From: HGM11368 sp051883455
Lineage (GTDB): Bacteria; Bacillota; Clostridia; Christensenellales; UBA3700
Direction: 5' to 3'
Length of the DNA stretch: 64,000 nucleotides
NCBI GenBank assembly: GCA_051883455.1
Contig: JBJETT010000008.1
Location: 1-64,000 of the forward strand
Shown here: in pieces, positions 1 through 7,019 of the stretch
Position numbering within the stretch: the first letter of the stretch is position 1
How the letters are laid out: each line of letters begins with the position of its first letter
The notes under the pieces: model-generated
Seen by the model: the letters and a program-made list of their open reading frames with translations, nothing else
Told to the model about the DNA's origin: nothing
Databases searched by the model: none
Program-made: the position numbers and the translations under genes

Positions 1-59
1 TCGAACCCTCGACCTCTAGCGTGACAGGCTAGCGTTCTAACCAACTGAACTACCGAACC
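1..59 (-). tRNA. tRNA-Asp (GTC), 3' end cut by window edge
   Basis: The minus strand reads the 5' acceptor strand GGTTCGG, a D-arm, an anticodon stem CTAGC/GCTAG around loop CTGTCAC, and a T-arm GGTTCGA. The anticodon GTC at the centre of the loop specifies Asp. The 3' acceptor strand and any CCA lie outside the window. It is the most distal of three clustered minus-strand tRNA genes. Confidence 0.95.
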
Positions 60-73
60 ATATTATTAAGTTG

Positions 74-150
74 TGGTGGGCCATCAAGGACTCGAACCTT
101 GGACCGACCGGTTATGAGCCGGTTGCTCTAACCGACTGAGCTAATGGCCC
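74..150 (-). tRNA. tRNA with CAT anticodon (Met, possibly Ile2)
   Basis: A complete 77-base cloverleaf with encoded CCA: acceptor GGGCCAT/ATGGCCC, discriminator A, anticodon stem ACCGG/CCGGT and loop CTCATAA. CAT can mark elongator tRNA-Met or the lysidine-modified tRNA-Ile2. Sequence alone does not fully separate them; Met is favoured by the overall resemblance to clostridial elongator Met tRNAs. Confidence 0.93.
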
Positions 151-172
151 ACGTCTGCCTTAGGTTATAAAT

Positions 173-249
173 TGGTCGGGGTGAAGAGACTCGAACTCCC
201 GACATCATGGTCCCAAACCACGCGCGCTACCAAACTGCGCTACACCCCG
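173..249 (-). tRNA. tRNA-Pro (TGG)
   Basis: A complete 77-base cloverleaf on the minus strand: acceptor CGGGGTG/CACCCCG, discriminator A and encoded CCA. The anticodon loop TTTGGGA holds TGG, reading proline codons. It is the first gene of the three-tRNA cluster in the direction of transcription. Confidence 0.95.
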
Positions 250-330
250 ACAAATCTAATCCTTGCGACTAATTCAATATACTATATCAATATTTTTTTG
301 TCAAGAAAATTGTGTAAGTTTTTACAATTT

Positions 331-360
331 TTTTTGGGGTCATTGGTATGACCCCAAAAA
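331..360. terminator. 13-bp perfect inverted repeat after ispH-rpsA
   Basis: Positions 331-343 and 348-360 are perfect complements (13 bp, four-base loop), starting 15 bases after the ispH-rpsA stop codon. The stem is GGGGTCAT capped by A/T pairs. The minus-strand transcript has an A-rich rather than U-rich 3' flank, so this may be a transcript-end hairpin or a poor bidirectional terminator rather than a textbook one. Confidence 0.5.
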
Positions 361-374
361 GTCATAATTGTAAA

Positions 375-2555
375 TTATTGATTGTCCGTATTGTCGTCGG
401 TATCGAATACGAAACCTTTGAACAAATCTTTGAAAGTAGCGTTTTCTACTTGCTCGGAAGTCCAAGAAGTAACTTCTTCCTCTTCCTTCTCTTCTTTCCT
501 AGCCTTAGGCTTGCGAGCTACGGCAGCAGCGCTATCGAACTTCTTAGAAGCTTTACTTGCTCTCTTCTCTTTGGCTGCTTGCATCTCTTCTTCAGAAATC
601 TCTTCTTCCTTTTCTTCAGGCTTGTCTATAAGTGCCTTGGCGGAAAGAGTGATTTTGTTGCCTTCGAATTTGATAACCTTGGCGGTAACTACGTCACCCT
701 CTTTGTATACGTCGGTTGCACTCTTGGTGAAGGTGTGTGCAATCTCGGATACAGGGATAAGTCCGTCTACGTCTCTCTCGATGAGTACGAACGCACCGTA
801 TGGCAATACCGTTCTTACGGTACCGGTAACTACCGAGCCTACAGGATACTTCTCTGCAGCAATTTCGTAAGGCTTCTTTTGGAGTTGCTTGTATCCCAAA
901 GATACCTTTTGGCTCTCTCTGTCAGCCTTGAGAATTACGAATTCGTAAGACTTGTTGAGCTCCAACACCTCGCTTGGATGAGCGATTTTGTAGTGAGAAA
1001 TGTCGCTGATATGAACGAGGCAGTCAAAACCGTTGACGTTGACAAAAGCTCCGAAGTCGGCAAATCTTCTTACCTTACCCGTTACTACGTTGCCCGTTAC
1101 GAGAACTTCCCAAAGTGCGTCCTCTTTTGCCTTTTTCTCTTCTTCGAGAATTACTCTTTGAGAAGCGATGACTGTCTTGCGAAGTTTGATTTCGATTTCT
1201 CCGTCAGGATTGTCGTTCTTGCCCTTGATAGCTCTAAGTCTTAGGGTCTTGCCTACGTACTTGCTAAGATCGTCTTGGGTAACGAAACCGATACGAATTT
1301 GAGAAGCGGGAACGAATACTTCGTATGGTCCTACGTGAGTCTTGAGTCCGTTCTTGACTACGGATTCTACTACTGCCTTAAACTCGGAACTTCTGAGTTT
1401 CTCTTCGCTCTCTTTGGCTACGATAGTCTTGAAGTCGTATGCTTTTTTGGAGAACGATATGCAATCGTTGTTCTTTTTGTTGCCGGATTTTTCTACTACG
1501 ATTGCGGCAATGACGTCGCCTTCTTTGTAGTTGTCCGGATTATATTCTACGCCGTCAACTTCTACTTCGGTCTTGTCGATAAAACCGTCTTTCTTGCCAC
1601 CGAAGTTGATAACGATACCGTCTTCGTTTGCAGATACTACTTTGCAATCTTTGAAAATTTTGCCTGCTTTGACTTCCTTAGTCTTAGACTCGGATTGTTC
1701 AAGCATTGCTCCGAACTCATCTTTCTTTGAAATTTCGTCCATTTGTGTTATAACCTCCTTGATCAACTCTTCGGGAGTTGATGCGCCCGCAATTATGCCG
1801 AGCTTTTTTAAATTTTTTGCTACATTGATTGTCATGACGTCACTTGCCGTCTCGACGTAATAGGTACGTGGACAGTTGGCTCTACATATATCGTACAACT
1901 TGCGTGTGTTGGAGCTGTTTTTGCTACCGATAACAAGCATCGCGTCGCACTCTTTGCTTAGCTCAAAAGCCTCGTTTTGCCTACTGCTAGTAGTATAACA
2001 AATTGTATTATGTATGACAACTGTTTTGAGGCATTTTTCTAAGATTTTTACGATATTTTCGAACTTTTCGCGGTCAAAAGTGGTCTGTGCAACCACACAA
2101 TATTTGTCTAAATTATTGTGTGTTATAGAATTGAGTTGGTTGGCATTATCAATGATTATAGCGCTGTCGTCACACCAACCGTTGATGCCTTGCGTCTCGG
2201 GGTGCGACGGGTCGCCAACTATAATTATTTTGTAGCCATCATTGTGATATTGATTGACAATTTTATGAATTTTTTTGACAAATACGCAGGTGGCGTCAAC
2301 ATAATCAACACCGTGACTGTCGAGATAGTCGTAGGTCTTTTTTGAAACGCCGTGTGAGCGAATGATGAGCTTGCCACCGTTGTAATCCGATAGGTCGTCG
2401 ATATACTCTACACCGTGCTTTTGGAGATTGTTGAGCGCGTATTCGTTGTGAATGAGCATGCCAAAAGTTTGACACTTGCCACACTTAAGCGCCATATTGA
2501 TAGCATTTTTGACTCCGCTACAAAATCCGCTATTTTTTGCTACGATAATCTCCAT
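375..2555 (-). CDS. ispH: Bifunctional IspH (HMBPP reductase) - ribosomal protein S1 fusion
   Basis: A 726-residue fusion. Residues 1 to about 285 are 4-hydroxy-3-methylbut-2-enyl diphosphate reductase, the [4Fe-4S] enzyme ending the MEP isoprenoid pathway. GFCSGV (C12), DATCVFVKK and NTICYT supply the three cluster cysteines, and SHPETQG carries the family's acidic residue. The rest holds four S1 (OB-fold) RNA-binding repeats at roughly 300-370, 385-460, 485-555 and 575-645, the last two most typical (FGAFV, YGAFV). A charged Lys/Glu-rich tail follows. Fusions of this kind are known in Clostridia, where the S1 part is taken as the ribosomal S1 protein. It begins three bases after plsC, in the conserved cmk-plsC-ispH-rpsA order. 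The start has no strong Shine-Dalgarno sequence, so coupling to plsC is likely. Confidence 0.95.
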   Translation of the reverse strand: MEIIVAKNSGFCSGVKNAINMALKCGKCQTFGMLIHNEYALNNLQKHGVEYIDDLSDYNGGKLIIRSHGVSKKTYDYLDSHGVDYVDATCVFVKKIHKIVNQYHNDGYKIIIVGDPSHPETQGINGWCDDSAIIIDNANQLNSITHNNLDKYCVVAQTTFDREKFENIVKILEKCLKTVVIHNTICYTTSSRQNEAFELSKECDAMLVIGSKNSSNTRKLYDICRANCPRTYYVETASDVMTINVAKNLKKLGIIAGASTPEELIKEVITQMDEISKKDEFGAMLEQSESKTKEVKAGKIFKDCKVVSANEDGIVINFGGKKDGFIDKTEVEVDGVEYNPDNYKEGDVIAAIVVEKSGNKKNNDCISFSKKAYDFKTIVAKESEEKLRSSEFKAVVESVVKNGLKTHVGPYEVFVPASQIRIGFVTQDDLSKYVGKTLRLRAIKGKNDNPDGEIEIKLRKTVIASQRVILEEEKKAKEDALWEVLVTGNVVTGKVRRFADFGAFVNVNGFDCLVHISDISHYKIAHPSEVLELNKSYEFVILKADRESQKVSLGYKQLQKKPYEIAAEKYPVGSVVTGTVRTVLPYGAFVLIERDVDGLIPVSEIAHTFTKSATDVYKEGDVVTAKVIKFEGNKITLSAKALIDKPEEKEEEISEEEMQAAKEKRASKASKKFDSAAAVARKPKARKEEKEEEEVTSWTSEQVENATFKDLFKGFVFDTDDNTDNQ

Positions 2556-2558
2556 AAA

Positions 2559-3317
2559 TTAGACGAATTGTCCTTCGCCGTATTCGGCTAAAAATTTCTT
2601 TTTGTCACAGTGGCACTTTTCTACAAAAAAGTCCATTTCTGCCCTAAGTGCAAGCATTTTTTGGTAAATAAATTCGGTTGCCGAACTCTTGGCATCGGCA
2701 ACGCTTTGACTGTAAAATTCGCTCAAATCAAACGGTTTGCCAATAAAAAGTCGGTTAATGCGGAAAGGTCCGATTTTTTTGTAATAAAGCATAGGCACGA
2801 TTTCACACTTGGTCTTGAGTGCAAATACTGCAGTACCGTCTTTGAAAGGTATCATTTCTTTGATGTCGTGAGGGTTGCGGGTGCCTTCGGGGAAAATTAA
2901 AACGGGTTGATTTTTGTGATTGAGCACGCCAAGTATCTTCTTGACGGCAGTGACGTCGTTTTCGTTGCGTTTGATAGGAATACCGCCCGCAATGTTGTAC
3001 AAGCTATAGCGAAGAAAAGCACTGTCTGCTAGCGAAGACTTCATAACGACGTTGGACTCTTCTTTAAGCACCCTGCCTACGATGACGAATGGGTCGAACG
3101 CGTCTAAATGGTTGCAAATGTAAATGCACTTGCGACCTTTGACAATATTACGTTTGCCGTAGATAAACGTAGGCCAAAAAAGCTTAGCCAAAAATCTGCC
3201 TACTTTGCCTATTATGCGAAAAATCAACCAATCTTGAGGTTGCTTTTTGGGCTTTTGGGCGGGCTTGGTAGCCTTAGCGTCGTCGGTCGTTGTTAGCACG
3301 TCTTTGTTATCTTCCAC
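2559..3317 (-). CDS. plsC: 1-acyl-sn-glycerol-3-phosphate acyltransferase
   Basis: A 252-residue PlsC/LPLAT-family protein that should acylate lysophosphatidic acid to phosphatidic acid at the membrane. The catalytic HX4D motif is NHLDAFDP (H70, D75). The substrate-binding motif FPEGTRNP follows at about residue 142. A hydrophobic stretch precedes the catalytic domain. The first 30 residues are Lys/Pro/Thr-rich and look unstructured. The start is GTG with GGAG six bases upstream. It lies between cmk and ispH-rpsA. Confidence 0.93.
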   Translation of the reverse strand: MEDNKDVLTTTDDAKATKPAQKPKKQPQDWLIFRIIGKVGRFLAKLFWPTFIYGKRNIVKGRKCIYICNHLDAFDPFVIVGRVLKEESNVVMKSSLADSAFLRYSLYNIAGGIPIKRNENDVTAVKKILGVLNHKNQPVLIFPEGTRNPHDIKEMIPFKDGTAVFALKTKCEIVPMLYYKKIGPFRINRLFIGKPFDLSEFYSQSVADAKSSATEFIYQKMLALRAEMDFFVEKCHCDKKKFLAEYGEGQFV

Positions 3318-3412
3318 TATATACTCCGATTTTTTATATAATAACTATTCCTTGTTTTCTTTTGCTTACGACTAAATTTTACGCGATATTGTCGCTCGTG
3401 GTTAGTATAGGC

Positions 3413-3430
3413 AAAGATATAATTGTCTAC
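3413..3430 (+). repeat. 18-bp repeat shared with 21786-21803
   Basis: AAAGATATAATTGTCTAC occurs exactly here, in the gap between plsC and cmk, and again at 21786-21803. It contains TATAAT and could be a promoter element or binding site. Confidence 0.5.
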
Positions 3431-3439
3431 GCACTATAT

Positions 3440-4108
3440 TTAGGCGTTGGTAGCGCCCGTCACAGTGCCGATGATGATAGCAGCAACTTCGTCTATCGAG
3501 AGGTGCGTGCTGTCTATAAACACCGAATCTTGAGTCTGCACGAGGGGCGCAAAATCTCTATTCATATCGTTGTAGTCACGGTCGATTATGTCGTTGAGAA
3601 TGCGGTCAAAGTCCACCTCTTGTCCCTTGGCGGTGAGCTCTTTGTACCTTCTCGTTGCCCTCTCCTCGGCTGTTGCCGTAAGGTAGAACTTGTATTTGGC
3701 ATTGGGCAAGACGTAGCTGGTGATATCTCTGCCGTCAAGCACAACGTCGGTGGTTTCGGCGATTTTGCGTTGCATAGCCACCAAAAACTTGCGAACAGCA
3801 GGAATTTTAGACACGTCGGAAGCGAGCTTGGAAACATGATGCTCCCTGATTGCTTGGGATACGTCCTCGCCGTTGAGCAATATTATCTTTTGTCCGTCCT
3901 TGAGCTCAAAGGATATGATTATTTCGTCCAAAAGCGGTACGACTCTCTCTTGGTCGTTGACGTCAATGCCCTTGCGGTGAACGTAGAGAGCCACGGCTCT
4001 ATACATTGCGCCTGTGTCAAGATAAGTAATTCCAAGTTTTTCAGCAACCATTTTGCTGATAGTGCTCTTGCCTGCTCCGCTTGGTCCGTCAATGGCTATA
4101 TTGATCAT
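3440..4108 (-). CDS. cmk: Cytidylate kinase
   Basis: A 222-residue (d)CMP kinase that phosphorylates CMP/dCMP with ATP in pyrimidine nucleotide recycling. The P-loop IDGPSGAGKST opens the protein at residues 5-15. DTGAMYRAVAL is the NMP-binding segment, and DGRDITSYVLPNA and ARRYKEL-like segments are typical of the family. The length matches bacterial Cmk (about 220). The ATG is preceded by GGAG. A repeat-rich intergenic region lies upstream, so cmk probably starts a cmk-plsC-ispH unit. Confidence 0.96.
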   Translation of the reverse strand: MINIAIDGPSGAGKSTISKMVAEKLGITYLDTGAMYRAVALYVHRKGIDVNDQERVVPLLDEIIISFELKDGQKIILLNGEDVSQAIREHHVSKLASDVSKIPAVRKFLVAMQRKIAETTDVVLDGRDITSYVLPNAKYKFYLTATAEERATRRYKELTAKGQEVDFDRILNDIIDRDYNDMNRDFAPLVQTQDSVFIDSTHLSIDEVAAIIIGTVTGATNA

Positions 4109-4171
4109 AATTTCTCCTATTGTATAACTTGCCTTGTTGATAAGGCTTGAATGACTAAAATATATTGTCTT

Positions 4172-4214
4172 GAGATTCCCACGCTACGGCACGAATGCCT
4201 TGCTCGGAATGACA
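4172..4214. repeat. Short hairpin repeat, copy 1
   Basis: Outer boxes GAGATTCCCAC and CGGAATGACA enclose a copy-specific stem GGCA/TGCC. The outer boxes also pair (ATTCC with GGAAT). Other copies have ATTGC with GCAAT instead, a compensatory C/G exchange. Confidence 0.75.
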
Positions 4215-4222
4215 TACTACTT

Positions 4223-4261
4223 GAGATTGCCACAGCGTTTTGTAAACGCTTCGCAATGACA
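4223..4261. repeat. Short hairpin repeat, copy 2
   Basis: Boxes GAGATTGCCAC and TCGCAATGACA surround a different palindrome, AGCGTTT/AAACGCT with a three-base loop. The boundary boxes match copies 1 and 3 but the stem does not. Confidence 0.8.
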
Positions 4262-4344
4262 TATTCAATGCTACACTACACCGCAATGACATTTGAGGCA
4301 GTCCCCCACTGGGCAAAGTCGGCTCGCTCGCGGTGAAGATACGA

Positions 4345-4432
4345 GCAAGACAAGGAGAGTGAGGACGGCGTGAGGGAGCATACTAATGCGTATGTGACCG
4401 AACGCACCCACATACTCGACACAGTATTGCGA
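4345..4432. repeat. 88-bp dispersed repeat, copy A
   Basis: This 88-bp core is repeated at 6742-6829 and 53573-53660 in the same orientation with only one or two differences. An internal CATAC/GTATG hairpin lies near its centre. The flanks (4328-4344 and 4433-4450) are imperfect complements of each other. Further out, GCAGTCCC (4298-4305) and GGGACGGC (4467-4474) are also complementary in part. No transposase is present. Confidence 0.85.
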
Positions 4433-4488
4433 AGTGTATACGCCGTGAGACACCTCCCTTTGCACAGGGACGGCTTTTTATATGGATT

Positions 4489-4527
4489 GAGATTGCCACG
4501 GCATACTGCGTATGCCTCGCAATGACA
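4489..4527. repeat. Short hairpin repeat, copy 3
   Basis: Boxes GAGATTGCCAC and CTCGCAATGACA surround a perfect palindrome GGCATAC/GTATGCC. It sits 40 bases beyond the right flank of 88-bp copy A. Confidence 0.8.
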
Positions 4528-4639
4528 TTATTATTGAAGTAATGACACAACGCAAGGACATACTGCAAATTAATTATATATTATTATATACTCTTTTTCA
4601 AGTACAAAAACGCCGTATATACAATTTTTGACAATAATA

Positions 4640-5872
4640 TTACTCTAGGCAGGCTTTGGCAGCACTGTGGGCGGTGGCTAAGGCTATTTGGATATTGTAT
4701 CCGCCAGTGTATGCGTCTACGTCCAACACCTCGCCGACGAAGTATAACCCCTCGACAAGCTTACTCTCCATTGTCTTGGGGTTGATTTGGCTGACGTCGA
4801 CCCCGCCCTTGGTGACTATAGCAAAGTCAAGCCGTGCCATATCCTTGATATCGAAGGTGAGGTGCTTGACTGTATTCAAGAGTTTTGCACGCTGAGCCTT
4901 AGTGACGGAATTGACGGCTAAAGTAGGCGAAACCCCCGCTTTATTGAGCACTATCAGTATCAAAGATTTGGGCATAAGCGAAGTAAGCACGTTTTTGATA
5001 GAGCAGTTGGGGTTGGCGGAAAAGTCTCTTAGCAATCTATTGTCAAGTTGCTCCTCGTCAAGCGCGGGCTTGAGGTCGATAGATACCTTGACTTGAGATA
5101 CGAATTTACCACCCTCGTAGTATCTATTGATAAGGCTAGACAAAGTGAGAATGATAGGTCCGCTTAGTCCGTCGTGGGTAAAGAGCATTTCGCCAAAGTG
5201 GCTATCTATGCTCTTGCCGTCGACTATTGCCGTGGCGGTAACGTTTTTGAGAGAAAGTCCCGCAAGTCCGTCTACGCCGTCTGCGATGAGTGCGGATAAG
5301 GCGGGTTTAGGTTCAATTATATTGTGTTCAAGCCTCTTGGCAAAGACATAGCCATCGCCCGTAGAACCCGTGGAAGAATATGACTTGCCACCCGTGGCAA
5401 CGACCACTCTATCGCAAGGGATAAACTCGCTATCCGTCCTAACACCAACTATTTTGCCGTCTTCTACGACGATATCTGTGACGCTCGTATTGAGTTTGAT
5501 TTGTGCGCCGCTACCTCTTGCGAACTTCTCAAAAGCCGATATTATATCGTTGGCTTTGTCGGATACGGGGAAAACTCTGTCGCCACGCTCGACTTTGATA
5601 GGTACGCCGTGGCTCTCAAGAAAATCTATGGTGGACTGTGGCGGAAATTGGTAGATTGCCGAGGTCAAAAACTTGGCGTTGGTGACTACGCCCTCGAGAA
5701 AATCTCGCGCGGTGCAATAGTGAGTGACGTTGCATCTACCCTTGCCGGTGATATAGAGCTTTTTGCCGATACGCTCGTTTTTTTCGAGCAAAATGCACTC
5801 GTTGCCACTCTCTGCAACAAGTCCTGCACAAAATACTCCAGCCGCTCCACCGCCAATGACCACAACTCTCAT
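4640..5872 (-). CDS. BaiN/HI0933-family FAD-dependent oxidoreductase
   Basis: A 410-residue flavoprotein of the HI0933/BaiN-like family, sometimes annotated as aminoacetone oxidase. The N-terminal Rossmann motif is VVIGGGAAGVFCAGLVA (residues 4-20). The family signature GKGRCNVTH lies at about residues 43-51, VVATGGKSYSSTGSTGDGY is the second dinucleotide motif, and GEVLDVDAYTGGYNIQIALATG-like sequence near the C-terminus closes the FAD site. The true substrate is unknown for most members. The start overlaps the surE stop by four bases (ATGA), so the two are probably co-translated. The family often sits near cmk in Clostridia. Confidence 0.88.
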   Translation of the reverse strand: MRVVVIGGGAAGVFCAGLVAESGNECILLEKNERIGKKLYITGKGRCNVTHYCTARDFLEGVVTNAKFLTSAIYQFPPQSTIDFLESHGVPIKVERGDRVFPVSDKANDIISAFEKFARGSGAQIKLNTSVTDIVVEDGKIVGVRTDSEFIPCDRVVVATGGKSYSSTGSTGDGYVFAKRLEHNIIEPKPALSALIADGVDGLAGLSLKNVTATAIVDGKSIDSHFGEMLFTHDGLSGPIILTLSSLINRYYEGGKFVSQVKVSIDLKPALDEEQLDNRLLRDFSANPNCSIKNVLTSLMPKSLILIVLNKAGVSPTLAVNSVTKAQRAKLLNTVKHLTFDIKDMARLDFAIVTKGGVDVSQINPKTMESKLVEGLYFVGEVLDVDAYTGGYNIQIALATAHSAAKACLE

Positions 5873-6609
5873 AGCTCAACGTCCTTGAGAATTTGATAAG
5901 CCGTGTAGTCGTTGAAATCGGCTCTGACGGGCGAAATAGTGATATAGCCGTCGCGGATATAGCGCACGTCGGCATCGTCCTCGTTTTCGATATCCTCGAT
6001 AGGCTCGCCCGTGAGAAGATAGCCGTCTAAGCCACAATCTACGTAGTTGTCGGTGTAGACGTGATTGCCTATCTTGGCAAACTTGACGCCCTTGATATAT
6101 CTAGCCTCACAATAAGGAATATTGATACTGAGTATGGAACAAGCCGTGTTAAGCATGCGATAGAGACTGTCCAAATGGCGAGCAACAAAGTCCGCCGAAT
6201 AGGTGTAATTGTCGAGATGATAATTTTGCGATACGGCAAGAGAAGGAACGCCCATGAGAGCGGCTTCTACACTTGCGCCCACAGTGCCCGAATATAGCAC
6301 GTCGGTGCCAAGATTGTAGCCGTTGTTGATACCGCTGATGACAAGGTCGGGCTTGTAGCCCAAAATGAGGTCGATACCCATCTTGACGCAGTCGGCGGGC
6401 GTGCCCGAAGTGGCGTAGCAATCTACGCCGTCAATGAGGTCAAGCTTGATATAATTGACGCATTGGTGAAAAGACATAGAGTGGCTCTTTCCCGACATTT
6501 GCTTGTGAGGTGCAACTACCGTCACCTTGTGGCTGGGGCTAAGCGCTTTGGCAAGCGTGGTAATACCACTTGCATATACTCCGTCGTCATTGACAATAAG
6601 AATATTCAT
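5869..6609 (-). CDS. surE: 5'/3'-nucleotidase SurE
   Basis: A 246-residue metal-dependent nucleoside monophosphate phosphatase. The N-terminus MNILIVNDDGVYASG carries the metal-binding NDDG, SGKSHSMS and GTPADCVKMG follow, and SGINNGYNLGTDVLYSGTV is the conserved Asn-containing site. The ATG at 6609 was preferred over an in-frame extension to 6672 because it fits the SurE N-terminus exactly. No Shine-Dalgarno sequence precedes it. A -10 TACAAT ends six bases before the ATG with a -35 TTTACT 17 bases further up, so the mRNA is probably leaderless. Confidence 0.95.
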   Translation of the reverse strand: MNILIVNDDGVYASGITTLAKALSPSHKVTVVAPHKQMSGKSHSMSFHQCVNYIKLDLIDGVDCYATSGTPADCVKMGIDLILGYKPDLVISGINNGYNLGTDVLYSGTVGASVEAALMGVPSLAVSQNYHLDNYTYSADFVARHLDSLYRMLNTACSILSINIPYCEARYIKGVKFAKIGNHVYTDNYVDCGLDGYLLTGEPIEDIENEDDADVRYIRDGYITISPVRADFNDYTAYQILKDVEL

Positions 6610-6615
6610 AGATAG

Positions 6616-6644
6616 ATTGTAACAAAAATATGGGGGAAAGTAAA
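6616..6644 (-). promoter_or_regulatory. Leaderless-type promoter of surE
   Basis: On the minus strand: TTTACT (6639-6644), 17 bases, TACAAT (6616-6621), six bases, ATG (6607-6609). Expected initiation falls on the A of the start codon. Confidence 0.65.
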
Positions 6645-6741
6645 GAAATATTTGCAAGGCTTGCACTACCAATGGTGGTAGTTCTCACAGTTTAAAACCC
6701 TTCCACCACCTACGGTGGTATTTCTCACGGCGTAGATGCGA

Positions 6742-6829
6742 ACAAGACAAGGAGAGTGAGGACGGCGTGAGGGAGCATACTAATGCGTATGTGACCGAAC
6801 GCACCCACATACTCGACACAGTATTGCGA
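6742..6829. repeat. 88-bp dispersed repeat, copy B
   Basis: This is the same core as copies A and C. Its arms are the clearest of the three: TCTCACGGCG plus TAGATGCG at 6723-6740 and CGCATATC plus CGCCGTGAGA at 6830-6847, complementary over about 16 of 18 positions. The outer sequence CCCTTGCACAAAGG resembles the outer flank of copy A. Confidence 0.88.
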
Positions 6830-6883
6830 CGCATATCCGCCGTGAGACACCCTTCCCTTGCACAAAGGAGGCTAGAATAGGAC

Positions 6884-6918
6884 GAGATTCCCACGGACGT
6901 AAACGTCCTCTGAATGAT
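6884..6918. repeat. Short hairpin repeat, copy 4
   Basis: Boxes GAGATTCCCAC and CTCTGAATGA surround a perfect palindrome GGACGT/ACGTCC that is absent from the other copies. The outer pairing is ATTC with GAAT. Confidence 0.7.
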
Positions 6919-6966
6919 TAAAAAAACAAGCCCACTTTACACAAAGGGGCCTTTATATATTTGATA

Positions 6967-6998
6967 TAAAAAATGCACACTTGCTTGAAGTGTGCATT
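6967..6998 (-). terminator. Intrinsic terminator after oadA
   Basis: The minus strand has an 11-bp stem AATGCACACTT/AAGTGTGCATT with a five-base loop followed by a run of T. It ends the decarboxylase operon 22 bases after the oadA stop. Confidence 0.9.
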
Positions 6999-7019
6999 AT
7001 TTGTTGATTTAGTCAAGTT

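Larger units (their letters stand above)
4109..4639. other. Repeat-filled intergenic region, no gene
   Basis: These 531 bases between the BaiN-type gene and cmk hold no credible gene. They contain three copies of a short hairpin repeat (4172-4214, 4223-4261, 4489-4527), a half copy near 4281-4291, and one copy of the 88-bp repeat (4345-4432) with imperfect complementary flanks. Short open frames across it encode the same peptide-like string wherever the 88-bp repeat occurs and are judged non-coding. Confidence 0.8.
6610..7019. other. Intergenic region with repeats and terminator
   Basis: These 410 bases between surE and oadA hold the surE promoter, 88-bp repeat copy B with well-paired arms, short hairpin repeat copy 4 (6884-6918), a G/C-rich hairpin with a T-run on the minus strand at about 6922-6955, and the strong oadA terminator. 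No gene was recognised. Confidence 0.8.

Noticed and set aside
348..1244. 298-codon plus-strand open frame opposite the S1 part of ispH-rpsA
   Set aside because: It lies in the complement of conserved S1 repeats and has no recognisable features.
4271..4465. Short minus-strand open frames over the repeats (4271-4465, 53505-53696) encoding a shared VGAFGHIRISMLPHAVLTLL-like string
   Set aside because: The shared peptide is explained by the near-identical 88-bp repeat. The open frames have no ribosome-binding site, differ at both ends, and copy B opens a different frame.
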